Of a DNA stretch of 64,000 bases, positions 26,891 through 35,033 are shown in pieces. The stretch comes from SZUA-35 sp963781035 (GTDB taxonomy: Bacteria; Actinomycetota; Acidimicrobiia; Acidimicrobiales; SZUA-35). The position numbers and the translations under genes are program-made. The stretch spans positions 186,001 to 250,000 of the forward strand of contig CAWAEN010000004.1 of NCBI GenBank assembly GCA_963781035.1. Reading direction: 5' to 3'. The notes under the pieces are model-generated. The model saw only the letters and a list, made by a program, of their open reading frames with translations. It did not search any database and was not told where the DNA came from. Position 1 is the stretch's first letter. Each line of letters starts with the position of its first letter.

Positions 26891-27238
26891 ATGTCTGACA
26901 CCACCATCGCTCATGACGAAGTCGGTCACGAGGTCCACGACGACCACGGCGATCACCCGACCGAGAAGGCCTACTGGGTCGTGTTCGCGATCCTGGCCGT
27001 CTTCACTGCGGTGGAGATCGCATGGTCGTACACCGGACTCGAGGGCGCAGCCCTGGTGCTTCCGCTGGTCGTCATGATGATCGTCAAGTTCGTCCTGGTT
27101 GCCGGGATCTTCATGCACCTCAAGTACGACCTCTCGATACGCAACGGCAACATGTTCACCTTCGTGTTCGCCTTCGGCATCGTCATCGCCATCTCGGTCT
27201 ACGCCGTCGCCCTCTTCACCTTCACGACTCGCTCCTAG
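26891..27238 (+). CDS. ctaF: Cytochrome c oxidase subunit IV
   Basis: 115 residues from ATG 26891. A His/Asp-rich N-terminus is followed by three helices: YWVVFAILAVFTAVEIAWSY, the central LVVMMIVKFVLVAGIFMHLKYD and a last hydrophobic stretch. The KF-LVAGIFMHLKYD pattern is typical of the bacterial COX4_pro family. It lies between ctaE and ctaG in the operon. Confidence 0.85.
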   Translation: MSDTTIAHDEVGHEVHDDHGDHPTEKAYWVVFAILAVFTAVEIAWSYTGLEGAALVLPLVVMMIVKFVLVAGIFMHLKYDLSIRNGNMFTFVFAFGIVIAISVYAVALFTFTTRS

Positions 27239-27246
27239 GTGTCGCA

Positions 27247-28221
27247 GTGAGCGCCGTGGCCGTACTGTCGATGGTTGCCGCCGAGCCCAGCACCACCGTG
27301 TCGGTGCCGTGGCAGGCTCACCCCGAGGTCTGGTTCCTGGTTGCGTCGGCACTGGCGCTCGGCTGGTTCGCCAGCAGGGTCGTGCAACCCAAGGCGGTCG
27401 CCGCCGGGTATCCGCCGATCACGCGTGGACAGAAGACCTGGTTCTTCGTCGGTGTGGCCGGGATCTGGTTGGCGTCCGACTGGCCGATTCACGACGTCGC
27501 CGAGGACTACCTGTACTTCGTGCACATGTTCCAGCATCTCCTGCTGTCGATGCTGCTGCCTGCCGCCTTCGTTCTGGCAACACCTCGCTGGCTGCTCGAG
27601 TTGGTGATCGATCCCGACGGGCGGGTCTGGCGTTGGTTCAAGAAGCTGTCGAAGCCGATCGTGGCCGGTGTCATCTTCAACGCGTTGACGCTGCTGCTGC
27701 ATTGGTCGGCGGCCGTGCAGTGGTCGGCCGACAGCGGGCCGTTCCACTTCGGGTTCCATCTGCTCATCTTCAGCTCGGGTATCCTGATGTGGCAGCCGGT
27801 GATCGGCCCGATCACCGAGTGGCGCTTGTCGCCGTTGGCCCAGTGCGTCTACTTGTTCGCGATGTCGATCGTGCCCACGGTGCCCGGCGGCTGGCTGATT
27901 TTCGCCGAGGGTGTGGTCTATCGCCACTACGACACGGCGGAGCGGTTGTTCGGGATCGACGTCCTGGCTGACCAGCAGGCGGCCGGCGTGGTGATGAAGC
28001 TCGTCGGGGGTTTCGTCCTGTGGGCGATCATCATCGGGATCTTCTTCAGGTGGGCGAGAAGCGAGGAGGATCGGGATCGGCAGGAGCGGGTCGATCGCCA
28101 TCGCCCCGCCGACGATCAGATCGATTCCGCCGTCGACCCTGTCATCGATACAGAGCCGACATTGACGTTCGAGTCTGTGCGCGAAGCGTTCGACAAGGCG
28201 CCCGCCCCCACCGAACCCTGA
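27247..28221 (+). CDS. ctaG: Cytochrome c oxidase assembly protein CtaG (caa3 type)
   Basis: 324 residues from GTG 27247. Seven hydrophobic helices of the Caa3_CtaG family with HMFQHLLLSMLLPAAFVLATP, LLHWSAAVQW, FHFGFHLLIFSSGILMW and EGVVYRHYDTAERLFGIDVLADQQAAG; the histidines are those thought to handle copper for CuB. The C-terminus is a charged cytoplasmic tail. Last gene of the operon, followed by a copy of the palindromic repeat. Confidence 0.88.
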   Translation: MSAVAVLSMVAAEPSTTVSVPWQAHPEVWFLVASALALGWFASRVVQPKAVAAGYPPITRGQKTWFFVGVAGIWLASDWPIHDVAEDYLYFVHMFQHLLLSMLLPAAFVLATPRWLLELVIDPDGRVWRWFKKLSKPIVAGVIFNALTLLLHWSAAVQWSADSGPFHFGFHLLIFSSGILMWQPVIGPITEWRLSPLAQCVYLFAMSIVPTVPGGWLIFAEGVVYRHYDTAERLFGIDVLADQQAAGVVMKLVGGFVLWAIIIGIFFRWARSEEDRDRQERVDRHRPADDQIDSAVDPVIDTEPTLTFESVREAFDKAPAPTEP

Positions 28222-28230
28222 CCTGATGCT

Positions 28231-28274
28231 CCAAACCCGAGGTTTGGGGCCCCCATTTCCGGGGGTCATAGCCT
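28231..28274. repeat. Dispersed palindromic repeat, copy 1
   Basis: Two adjacent hairpins, CCAAACCCGAGGTTTGG and GCCCCCATTTCCGGGGGTC, then ATAGCCT. It lies in the gap between convergent ctaG and the fused ABC gene, where it would serve as a bidirectional terminator. The same unit recurs at 30633-30704 and 31707-31750. Confidence 0.85.
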
Positions 28275-28312
28275 CCGGTTCACGGGAACCAGTCCGTGTC
28301 GGGCGGTGGCGC

Positions 28313-29950
28313 TCAGGAATAGCGGAAGACGCGCACGGCGACGACCGGAGCGATCAGTGACCACGCAGCGATCGTGATCCACGCCCACGATGGACCGGCG
28401 TTTCCGCTGAGTCCCGTACGGAAGAGTTCGGCCAGCGCCGTCGATGGAAGCCACTTGACGATCGTTTGCATCCATGACGGGAGCTCGCCCAGCTCGAACA
28501 CGATGCCGCTGACGAGCAGCAGCACGATGTACAGACCGTTCGCGATTGCCAGGGACTTGAGCCCGTCTGTCAGCCCGGCGACGACGAAGGCCAATCCCAC
28601 GAAGGTGATCAGACCGAGGAGGAGCGCCACCGGGAAACTGCCGTGGATCGACGGCGACCATCCGAGCAGCATGGCGATTCCACCGAGAACGAAACACTGA
28701 GCCGCCGTGAGAACGATGGTTGCCGCCAGCTTGGCCAACCAGAACTCCGAGACTCGCAAGGGGGTCGCAGCGAAACGGCGGATGGCGCCGAAGCCGCGGT
28801 CGAATCCCAAGCTGATGGCCAGCCGCACGAATGCCATGGAGAGGACAGCGAGCGCCAGCACACTCGGCGCGAGGAACTGAACTGGATCGCCCTCGCCGGT
28901 GGGGAGGACATCAACCGTGCTGAAGAAGATGAGCAACGCCGCTGGGATACCGATCGTCAAGAGCAGCTGCTCGTTGTCACGGATGGCGGCGCGAAGATCG
29001 ACTCGGAGCAGTGCCAGAAGTCGTGCACTCACGGCTTCACCGCCGGTGAGATCTCGATATCGCTGTTCGAGCGAGGCGCGGCCGGATTCGATCGAGGTGG
29101 CCTCGATGCCACGTTCGGCCAGCCAGCTCGCGAGCGTCGCGACGCTTGCCGCTCCGGCTGCTGTGTCGATGACGTAGGTGCCTGCGGCGACTTCGACGGT
29201 CGGGCCGAGGACGTCAGTCAGCCCGCTCACGTCGATGCCTGGTTTTGTGTCGAATCGGACGTGTTCTCGGTCGCTGGTGAGTTCCTCGATGGGGGCGTCG
29301 GCGACGATTCGGCCGCGGTCGAGCATCACCACCCTCGAGGCGAGGCGGTCGACGTCGTCGAAACGATGGGTGGTGATCAGCACGGTCGAGCCGGCATCCC
29401 GGAGGCCGGCGATGAGATCGAGGATCCGGTCGCGGCCCTCGACGTCGACCGCTGCCGTCGGCTCGTCGAGCATCAGAAGGTCGGTTCCCCCGCACAGAGC
29501 GACAGCCAAGCTGAGGCGCTGCTGTTCGCCGCCACTGAGCGAACGCCAACGACGCTTCGCCAGCGACGTGAGGCCGGTCATGGTCATGACGTCTTCGACC
29601 GACGCACTGGATCCGTGGAGGTCCCGGAACAGACGAATTGATTCGGCAACCGTGAGACCCATCGGGAGACCGGACGACTGCGGCATCACGCCCCACCGGC
29701 TGGCGATTTCGTGCGTCTTCACTGCGGGGTCGGTCCCGAACACCTCGATGGTTCCCGTGGTCGGCCTGAGGTAGCCCTGGATGGTCTCGAGCATCGTGGT
29801 CTTGCCGGCGCCATTCGGACCGAGAATGCCGACGACCTCGCCGGGGTGGACCACGAGGTTCGCGTCGACCAGCGCAGTGGTGCTGCCTCGGTCGACGGTG
29901 ACATCGGCCAGGGCGACGACGGCGTCGGCGGAGGGAGCAGTCGATGCCAC
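28313..29950 (-). CDS. ABC transporter with fused ATPase and ABC-2 permease
   Basis: 545 residues from ATG 29950. N-terminal ATPase (about 1-310): Walker A GPNGAGKTT, signature LSGGEQQRLS, Walker B LLMLDEPTAAVD, H-loop ITTHR. From about residue 318 (ARLLALLRVDLRAAIRDNEQ) a six-helix ABC-2 permease follows in the same frame. Usually these are two genes; here the frame is continuous through a GEAVSA junction containing GTG that may also serve as an internal permease start. The export substrate is unknown. It is convergent with ctaG and divergent from pdxH with about 40 bp between starts. Confidence 0.85.
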   Translation of the reverse strand: MASTAPSADAVVALADVTVDRGSTTALVDANLVVHPGEVVGILGPNGAGKTTMLETIQGYLRPTTGTIEVFGTDPAVKTHEIASRWGVMPQSSGLPMGLTVAESIRLFRDLHGSSASVEDVMTMTGLTSLAKRRWRSLSGGEQQRLSLAVALCGGTDLLMLDEPTAAVDVEGRDRILDLIAGLRDAGSTVLITTHRFDDVDRLASRVVMLDRGRIVADAPIEELTSDREHVRFDTKPGIDVSGLTDVLGPTVEVAAGTYVIDTAAGAASVATLASWLAERGIEATSIESGRASLEQRYRDLTGGEAVSARLLALLRVDLRAAIRDNEQLLLTIGIPAALLIFFSTVDVLPTGEGDPVQFLAPSVLALAVLSMAFVRLAISLGFDRGFGAIRRFAATPLRVSEFWLAKLAATIVLTAAQCFVLGGIAMLLGWSPSIHGSFPVALLLGLITFVGLAFVVAGLTDGLKSLAIANGLYIVLLLVSGIVFELGELPSWMQTIVKWLPSTALAELFRTGLSGNAGPSWAWITIAAWSLIAPVVAVRVFRYS

Positions 29951-29990
29951 GGCGTCACGTTAGCGGGGCAGATCGGCTTGACTTGGGGTC

Positions 29991-30624
29991 GTGGATCTCG
30001 CCCGAATGCGTCACGAGTACGAAACCAACGGACTGGACGAGTCAGACTGTCCCTCCGATCCGCTCGAGCTGTTCGGCTCCTGGCTCGACGAGGCGGTTGC
30101 TTCTGGCCTCGCCGAACCCAACGCCATGGCACTGGCAACCGTCGACGAGGCTGGGCGCGCCGTCGGTACGGCATGTGCTGCTCAAGGGTCTCTCCGATGG
30201 CGGCTTCGAGTTCTACACGAACTACCTGAGTCGCAAGGGAATCGAGATCCAGGCAGAGCCGCGGGTTGCACTGACCTTCCCGTGGCTCGACCTTCATCGG
30301 CAGATCACAGTGCGCGGCCGGGCCGATCGTCTCACCGACGCCGAGTCGGATGAGTACTTCGCCGTCCGGCCGCGCTCGTCCCAACTCGGGGCATGGGTGT
30401 CCGAGCAGAGCACGATCATCGAGGGTCGGGAGACGCTCGCGGCCAGAGAGCGTGAAACGGTCGAGCGATTCCCAACCGACGTGCCGCGACCGCCGCACTG
30501 GGGCGGGTATCGAGTCACCCCGTCCGAGCTGGAGTTCTGGCAGGGTCGCCCCAGCCGCCTGCACGATCGAATCGTCTACGCCCGCAACGAGAGCGGCTGG
30601 ACCCGCTTTCGTCGCTCACCATGA
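29991..30624 (+). CDS. pdxH: Pyridoxamine 5'-phosphate oxidase (frameshifted)
   Basis: FMN enzyme making pyridoxal 5'-phosphate. GTG 29991 starts MDLARMRHEYETNGLDESD, and the first frame runs to NAMALATVDEAG. The rest continues in the next frame: RHVLLKGLSDGGFEFYTNY, SRKGIEIQAEPRVALTFPW, and the C-terminal PPHWGGYRVTPSELEFWQG with RLHDRIVY, all PdxH signatures. Restoring one CG near 30161 (GGGCGCGCGCC) gives a normal protein of about 211 residues. Followed by repeat copies 2/3. Confidence 0.9.
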
Positions 30625-30632
30625 AGAACCCG

Positions 30633-30704
30633 AGGCTATGACCCCCGATAATGGGGGCCGCAAACCTCGGGTTTGAGCCCCACAAAAGCGGGGGTCATAG
30701 CCTC
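30633..30704. repeat. Dispersed palindromic repeat, copies 2 and 3 overlapping head to head
   Basis: AGGCTATGACCCCC at 30633 and GGGGGTCATAGCCT ending at 30704 are a perfect 14-bp inverted pair. Between them lies CCTCGGGTTT, flanked by GGGGGCC and GCCCC. It fills the gap between convergent pdxH and the luciferase-like gene, consistent with a bidirectional terminator. Confidence 0.85.
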
Positions 30705-30719
30705 GAGTTCGGACTTGCC

Positions 30720-31643
30720 TCAGTGAGGGAGGGTTGCGCCGAGGTGGGCGACGTGGTCCAGATCGCTCAGGTCGAGAATCTGGGTGTAGAGCCTCGTCAC
30801 GCCGATTTCCCCGTAACGGCCGACCTTGTCGGCCAACTCCTCCGGCGTGCCGGCGAGGCCGTTCTCGCGCAACTCGGACGGATCACGGCCGAGCGCAGCG
30901 GCTCGGCGCTCGACATCGGCCTCGTTGGCACCAGCACAGGCCACCAGCGCCGCCGACATCGTGAGCGTCGCCGGGTCCCGGTCGATGGCCTCGCACGCTC
31001 GACGCACGTTGTCGAGAATCTGTGGCGCTTTCTCGAAGGGGATGAATGGGAGGTTGAAGTCGGACGCATACCTGGCGACCATCGCCGGAGTGCGTTTCTT
31101 GCCGGCACCGCCCATCACGATCGGCGGGTACGGCCGCTGCCGCGGCTTCGGTAGCGCCGGCGAGTCGACGAACTGATGGAACTGGCCCTCGTGATCGAAG
31201 GTGTTCCCCTCTGCAGTGGTCCACAGACCGGTCATCTGCTCGAGCCCTTCCTCGAGTCGGCTCATGCGTTCTCCGAGGTCGGGAAACGGCAAGCCGTAGG
31301 CGGAGTGCTCTGCCTCGAACCAGCCGCCTCCGATACCGAGCTCGACCCGGCCTCCGCTCATCTCGTCGACCTGGGCGACCATGATGGCCAGCGTTCCGGG
31401 GTCGTAGAAGGTGATCGGGCTCACCAACGTGCCAAGTCGGATCCGTTCGGTGTCACGGGCCAATCCGGCAAGCGTGACCCATGCATGGGTCGGTCCCGGG
31501 AGCCCGCTCACGTCGCCCATCTTGACGTAGTGGTCTGACCGAAAGAAGCCGTCGAAGCCATGTTGCTCGGCGGCTCGGGCGACGGCCAGGAGGGTGTCAT
31601 ACGAGGCGCCCTGCTGCGGTTCGGTGAAGATGCGATAGTCCAC
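30720..31643 (-). CDS. LLM class F420-dependent oxidoreductase
   Basis: 307 residues, luciferase-like TIM barrel. FFRSDHYVKMG, the LAGLARDTERIRLGTLVSPITFY block, VDEMSGGRVELGIGGGWFEAEH and the YPPIVMGGAGKKRTPAMVARYA block are typical of F420-dependent members from actinobacteria. The substrate is unknown. Monocistronic between two copies of the palindromic repeat. Confidence 0.88.
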   Translation of the reverse strand: MDYRIFTEPQQGASYDTLLAVARAAEQHGFDGFFRSDHYVKMGDVSGLPGPTHAWVTLAGLARDTERIRLGTLVSPITFYDPGTLAIMVAQVDEMSGGRVELGIGGGWFEAEHSAYGLPFPDLGERMSRLEEGLEQMTGLWTTAEGNTFDHEGQFHQFVDSPALPKPRQRPYPPIVMGGAGKKRTPAMVARYASDFNLPFIPFEKAPQILDNVRRACEAIDRDPATLTMSAALVACAGANEADVERRAAALGRDPSELRENGLAGTPEELADKVGRYGEIGVTRLYTQILDLSDLDHVAHLGATLPH

Positions 31644-31706
31644 CGACGCAACCTACTGCGAGCCCCGCTCTCCGACCCGATCGGCGGCCGGCCTGGGTCA
31701 ACCCGG

Positions 31707-31750
31707 GGCTGTGACCCCCGGGAAAGGGGGCCCCAAACCTCGGGTTTGGG
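31707..31750. repeat. Dispersed palindromic repeat, copy 4
   Basis: GGCTGTGACCCCCGGGAAAGGGGGCC followed by AAACCTCGGGTTTGG; same two-hairpin design as the copies at 28231 and 30633. It lies 3 bp beyond the stop of the hydrolase gene at 31754 and upstream of the LLM gene, on the transcribed strand of both. Confidence 0.85.
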
Positions 31751-31753
31751 ACA

Positions 31754-32408
31754 TCAGCGGGCAGCGGCGCGCTGGTCGGTCCAGGCGATGGCGCCCTCGG
31801 CCAGCCCTTCGATCAACCACTCGAGGTGAGGAAAGGTCTGAGTGCGGTGATCATGGCCGGGCCAGTACAGCGCCATCGGCGTCAAACCTCGAATGCGGGG
31901 TGGCAACTCGATCTGCACCCCACCGGACCGGGGGAGGTTCGCCGGATTGTCGGGATGCACGCCTCGCAGTCGCTGCGGGATGTCGTCGAGTTCGTCGATG
32001 CAGCGGTAGGACGGCGCACTCCGATGCACGTGGTGTGCCATGTGGGACGCCAGCACCCGATTGCCTCCACCGAAGAGCAGGTCGATCCAGCGGCCTCGCA
32101 ACCCGTAGCCGTGAATGGCGACGACCACGTCGCAGTGCTCGATGAACTCGGCCAGTCGGTCGGATTCGGTGGGAGACACGTTCTTCGATGGGATGTGGTG
32201 TCTCGTCCCCTTGGGCTGCACCACGCCGTAGTAGGACGCTCCCGATCGCTCGGCCGCTTCTCGAGCGACGACATCGGTACGACGTTCGAGGTTTCCGCCG
32301 TGAAATGCGCAGAAGCCGAAGCGGGAGCGCATCGAGAGTTGCTCGTCGACGTCTGGGATCGCCAACAGCTGCGGCGAACGAGATGGGTTCGCGGTCGACC
32401 TCTTGCAC
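31754..32408 (-). CDS. Poly-gamma-glutamate hydrolase family (DUF867-like) protein (frameshifted)
   Basis: From TTG 32365 the frame reads RSRFGFCAFHGGNLERRTD, EAAERSGASYYGVVQP, the serine-containing IPSKNVSPTES and CDVVVAIHGYG; the HGG and later His and Glu residues resemble the zinc site of the phage PghP-like family. Adding one CG near 32362 (GGCGCGATCCC) joins it to GTG 32408 (MQEVDREPISFAAAVG), giving about 218 residues, which I prefer. No signal peptide is seen, so it is probably cytoplasmic. The true substrate is not known; gamma-linked glutamate peptides are the family precedent. Confidence 0.65.
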
Positions 32409-32442
32409 CGAACGAGCTTGCCAGATCGTCAGTACCGAAACC

Positions 32443-33345
32443 TCACCGGGCAGACCCGGTGATCGACGGTTCTTTCGTCGGCGTCGAGGGACGGTTGGAC
32501 CGGACGAGCGCGCCGGCGGCGGCGAGGCCGACGTTGACGACCAGGAAGATCACCCCGAGGGTCGGTGCTGCGTCGCCGACTGTCTCGGAGAGGCTGTTCT
32601 GCCAACCCTCGACCGTCGTGACGATCGAGTCGAGCCACGGAGTGATGCTGGTGGGATCGTCGAACACTTGGATCTGCCACACCGCGTACGCCGTGACGTA
32701 GGCGCCGACGACGACCAGGATCACGGCGGAGATGAGATTGATTCGCGGGAGGATCGAACGCATCCCGGTGACGATGCCCTTCTTGCCGAAGGCGACGGCG
32801 AGCGTGAGGACCGTGGCCAACAATCCCATACCGAGCCCGTACGAGAGGAAGGCGCCGAACCGGTCGGCGAAGCTCGACCCGTCGGCGGGGATGGCGCTGA
32901 TGAAGATGCCGATCGTGCAGGACAAGCGATGCGATTGCGTACGAGACGCCGAACACGAACATCGAGGCCGATGGACCGACTTCCTGTGCCCTTCTCGAGC
33001 TTCGGCAGCTTGAGGAGCGGCTGGAAACCCCGCAGCATGGCGATGCCGAGCACGACGAGCAGCACACCCATGCCCAGCGTGATGTAGCGCAGGATGGCCG
33101 AGATCTCCCCGATGACGCCGGCAAAGGCGAGGCCGAGGATGCCGAACACGGCAAGGAATCCGAGGGAGAGGGAGAGTCCGACGATCTGGGCCCGGTTGAG
33201 TGCCGTGATCCTGCTGTCGCCGTGCGTCGTCGTCGTCGAGACCGAGGAAGAAGCCCAGGTAGGCGGGCAGGAGCGCGAAACCACACGGATTGATCAGAGC
33301 GACCATGCCGAGGGCAAAGGATCTGGCTTCGAACAGTTCTCCCAC
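32443..33345 (-). CDS. ccdA: CcdA-type thiol-disulfide transporter (several frameshifts)
   Basis: Membrane protein passing electrons to periplasmic thioredoxins. GTG 33345 begins GELFEARSFALGMVALINPCGFALLPAYLGFFLG (first redox Cys). The frame then changes near 33243 and continues as ALNRAQIVGLSLSLGFLAVF; it shifts again near 32985 (GPSASMFVFGVSYAIASL) and near 32929 (SCTIGIFISAIPADG, second Cys). Restoring a CG or GC at the first two sites, and removing one G or adding two bases at the last, gives about 300 residues. The dense breaks could mean decay, but the matching gene order with tlpA and the regular error type argue for an intact gene. Confidence 0.75.
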   Translation of the reverse strand: MGELFEARSFALGMVALINPCGFALLPAYLGFFLGLDDDDARRQQDHGTQPGPDRRTLPLPRIPCRVRHPRPRLCRRHRGDLGHPALHHAGHGCAARRARHRHAAGFPAAPQAAEAREGHRKSVHRPRCSCSASRTQSHRLSCTIGIFISAIPADGSSFADRFGAFLSYGLGMGLLATVLTLAVAFGKKGIVTGMRSILPRINLISAVILVVVGAYVTAYAVWQIQVFDDPTSITPWLDSIVTTVEGWQNSLSETVGDAAPTLGVIFLVVNVGLAAAGALVRSNRPSTPTKEPSITGSAR

Positions 33346-33392
33346 AGTGGATCTCCAGAGAGTTGGCCGGGTCGACAGACCGGAGCGGGTGG

Positions 33393-33931
33393 TCAGGTCA
33401 GGTGCTCGGCGATGAGTTCGCGGAGTTTGTCGTCGGTCGAGCGCGCCGGACCACACACGTTCGACGGTGCCGTCAGCGCCGATGAAGACGGTAGTGGGCA
33501 TCGATGTCGCTTCGAGATGGGCGAACGAGCCCTGGATGTTGCCCTCGAACACGGTTGTGTAGGTGATGCCGGAGTCTCGGTGATCAGCGAGCGCCACGAA
33601 TCGGTGACGTTGTCCCGGCTCACCCCGAGGAACATGACGTCGTCCGTGGTCTCCTGGTGAGACCGACTCGAAGTCGGGCAGTTCGGCCCGGCACGGCGCA
33701 CACCAAGCGGCGAAGTAGTTGACGACCATCGGGGTGCCTTCGAAGTCGGCGATGGTCAGGGTGCCGCCGTCGGTGGTCTGGAAGGTGAACTCGCCGAGTG
33801 CACTCGGCATCGTCGCTCGATCCGGACGTGACGGCGATGAAACCGAGCAGCGCCACGACAGCGACGAAACCCAGGGTAATCGGCAGCCAGCGCGGCAGCC
33901 CGGCGGTGGGCCTGGGTGCCTTGTCGTTCAT
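33393..33931 (-). CDS. TlpA-like membrane-anchored thioredoxin (several frameshifts)
   Basis: ATG 33931 gives a short N-terminus and one transmembrane anchor (WLPITLGFVAVVALLGFIAV). The redox domain follows in other frames: GEFTFQTTDGGTLTIADFEG, the active site NYFAAWCAPCRAELPDF, then VMFLGVSRDNVTDS, SGITYTTVFEG, and the cis-Pro region SMPTTVFIGADGTV, ending DDKLRELIAEHLT at 33393. At least four shifts must be repaired, most by adding CG in CGCG or GCGC (for example GACGCGATG near 33806). It is upstream of ccdA, its expected electron donor, and probably acts in cytochrome maturation or periplasmic disulfide reduction. Confidence 0.75.
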
Positions 33932-34173
33932 GTCGGGAGGTCAGTCATGGGTGTCCATCATCGTGCTCGTGGCCGCCGAAGCGGTGTCTGGTGCCGTTGT
34001 TCACGACAGGTTCAGCGCTTCGCCGCGATCTGTGTCGCAAACCCTGGGTCCCGTTCGCCATTCCCGGACCGGCATTCCGACGCGACAGCGACCGGCGACG
34101 GCGGGATGAGGTCGACCTCGTCGTTGCTCATCCGGCCGGGATGACGGTCGCTCCGCGAGGTGCTCATCGTCCC

Positions 34174-34577
34174 TCAGGCAATCATTCGCTGCAGATGCAC
34201 GGGGATCGGGATCTCCGGCAGCTGATCCTCGGGGCGAGGGTTCTTGGGCGGACGGCCCCGGCGACGCTTGTTCGCCAGGATCCGACCGTTGTAGAAGAGC
34301 TGGCCACCCCAGACGCCCCACGGCTCGGCCCGCCGGATGGCGGCCTCGAGGCAGGGTGCGATCACGGGGCATTCAGCGCAGATCCGCTTGGCGGCAGCGA
34401 TCTCGCCCAACTCCTCGGAGAAGAAGAGATCGCCGGCGTTGCTCCACCGAAGCGCAGACGGCGCAGTGCCTGCCAGTCGTCGTTCGCCGTGGTCGGATCG
34501 GCCATACCGAACGCAACCGGCGTGTCGACGCTGGCGGTGGTACTCGGTGGCTGCGGGTCGATGTGCAACATGGTCAT
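34174..34577 (-). CDS. WhiB-family iron-sulfur regulator with AT-hook, WhiB7-like (frameshifted)
   Basis: ATG 34577; first frame to DDWQALR, last frame from DLFFSEELGEIAAAKRI. Restoring one CG/GC at two sites (CTGCGCGCCGTC near 34469 and GAGCGCAAC near 34450) gives WQALRAVCASVERNAGDLFF, supplying the first cysteine. Then ICAECPVIAPC gives the other three [4Fe-4S] ligands, followed by GVWGG and the basic tail KRRRGRPPKN, an AT-hook (RGRP) as in WhiB7. WhiB7 proteins bind the primary sigma factor and activate antibiotic resistance genes. A 456-bp leader with a hairpin and a small ORF precedes it. Confidence 0.8.
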
Positions 34578-34681
34578 TGGCTTTTTCTCGCTCGTGCTGT
34601 ACGGGTTGGTGAGTACGTCGGTGGGTGCGCTGTCGGTTGGTGTTGTCTGGCGGATGAGGGTCGCCGGCCCGAAAAGCGGAA

Positions 34682-34713
34682 AAGCCGCTGGGAGCAGTTG
34701 CTCCCAGCGGCTT
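34682..34713 (-). terminator. Intrinsic terminator in the whiB leader (candidate attenuator)
   Basis: Perfect 15-bp stem AAGCCGCTGGGAGCA/TGCTCCCAGCGGCTT with a 2-nt loop, followed on the minus strand by TTCCGCTTTTCGGG. It is 105 nt upstream of the whiB start and 20 nt after the stop of the small upstream ORF. A second small hairpin, CCTGAC-CA-GTCAGG (34725-34738), contains that stop codon, so ribosome position could alter folding. Confidence 0.7.
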
Positions 34714-34733
34714 CGAGGACAGATCCTGACCAG

Positions 34734-34919
34734 TCAGGTTCTTCGCTCTCGCAGGGAGTGGTGCGGCTTGGTGGTGTGCGGATCGAGCGTCCAGAAACCA
34801 CCGGTGGCAGCACCGAAAATGCCATTGGCGCGCACGGCGTATGCCAGGTCCTGATCACGCTCGATGCGCGAACAGGAGGGCGCCATGGCGACCTTCGTGT
34901 CGTGCGTCGAGTTGATCAT
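34734..34919 (-). CDS. Small ORF upstream of whiB (leader ORF or Cys-containing WhiB-like protein)
   Basis: 61 codons from ATG 34919 with AAGGA eight bases upstream; third positions are mostly G/C, so it looks coding. The product contains LAYAVRANGIFGAATGGFW, loosely like the LxYAL...GIWGG region of WhiB proteins. The same frame is open upstream to about 35038 without a start and encodes CEVCPILRC; one GC restored near 34984 would join it to TTG 35040, giving about 102 residues with a cysteine cluster. So it is either a regulatory upstream ORF of the whiB gene, as in mycobacterial whiB7 leaders, or a separate divergent Cys-rich protein. I cannot decide. Confidence 0.45.
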   Translation of the reverse strand: MINSTHDTKVAMAPSCSRIERDQDLAYAVRANGIFGAATGGFWTLDPHTTKPHHSLRERRT

Positions 34920-35033
34920 CGGACGTGTCCTTCGGTTGGCGGTACGGATCGTGCAGCGCAGGATGGGGCAGACCTCGCAGAGATCGGCCGCACCGGCTGC
35001 GGTTCCTGATAGGGAAGTGCGATCTCGTGGCAG

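Noticed and set aside
30001..34000. Cluster of broken genes as a decaying pseudogene island
   Set aside because: The breaks are of the same CG-dinucleotide type as in essential hem and cta genes elsewhere, and motifs on both sides are well conserved, so sequence error is the simpler reading.
34012..34131. 39-codon minus-strand ORF between tlpA and whiB
   Set aside because: No ribosome binding site, no family resemblance and position in a short gap; not enough to call a gene.
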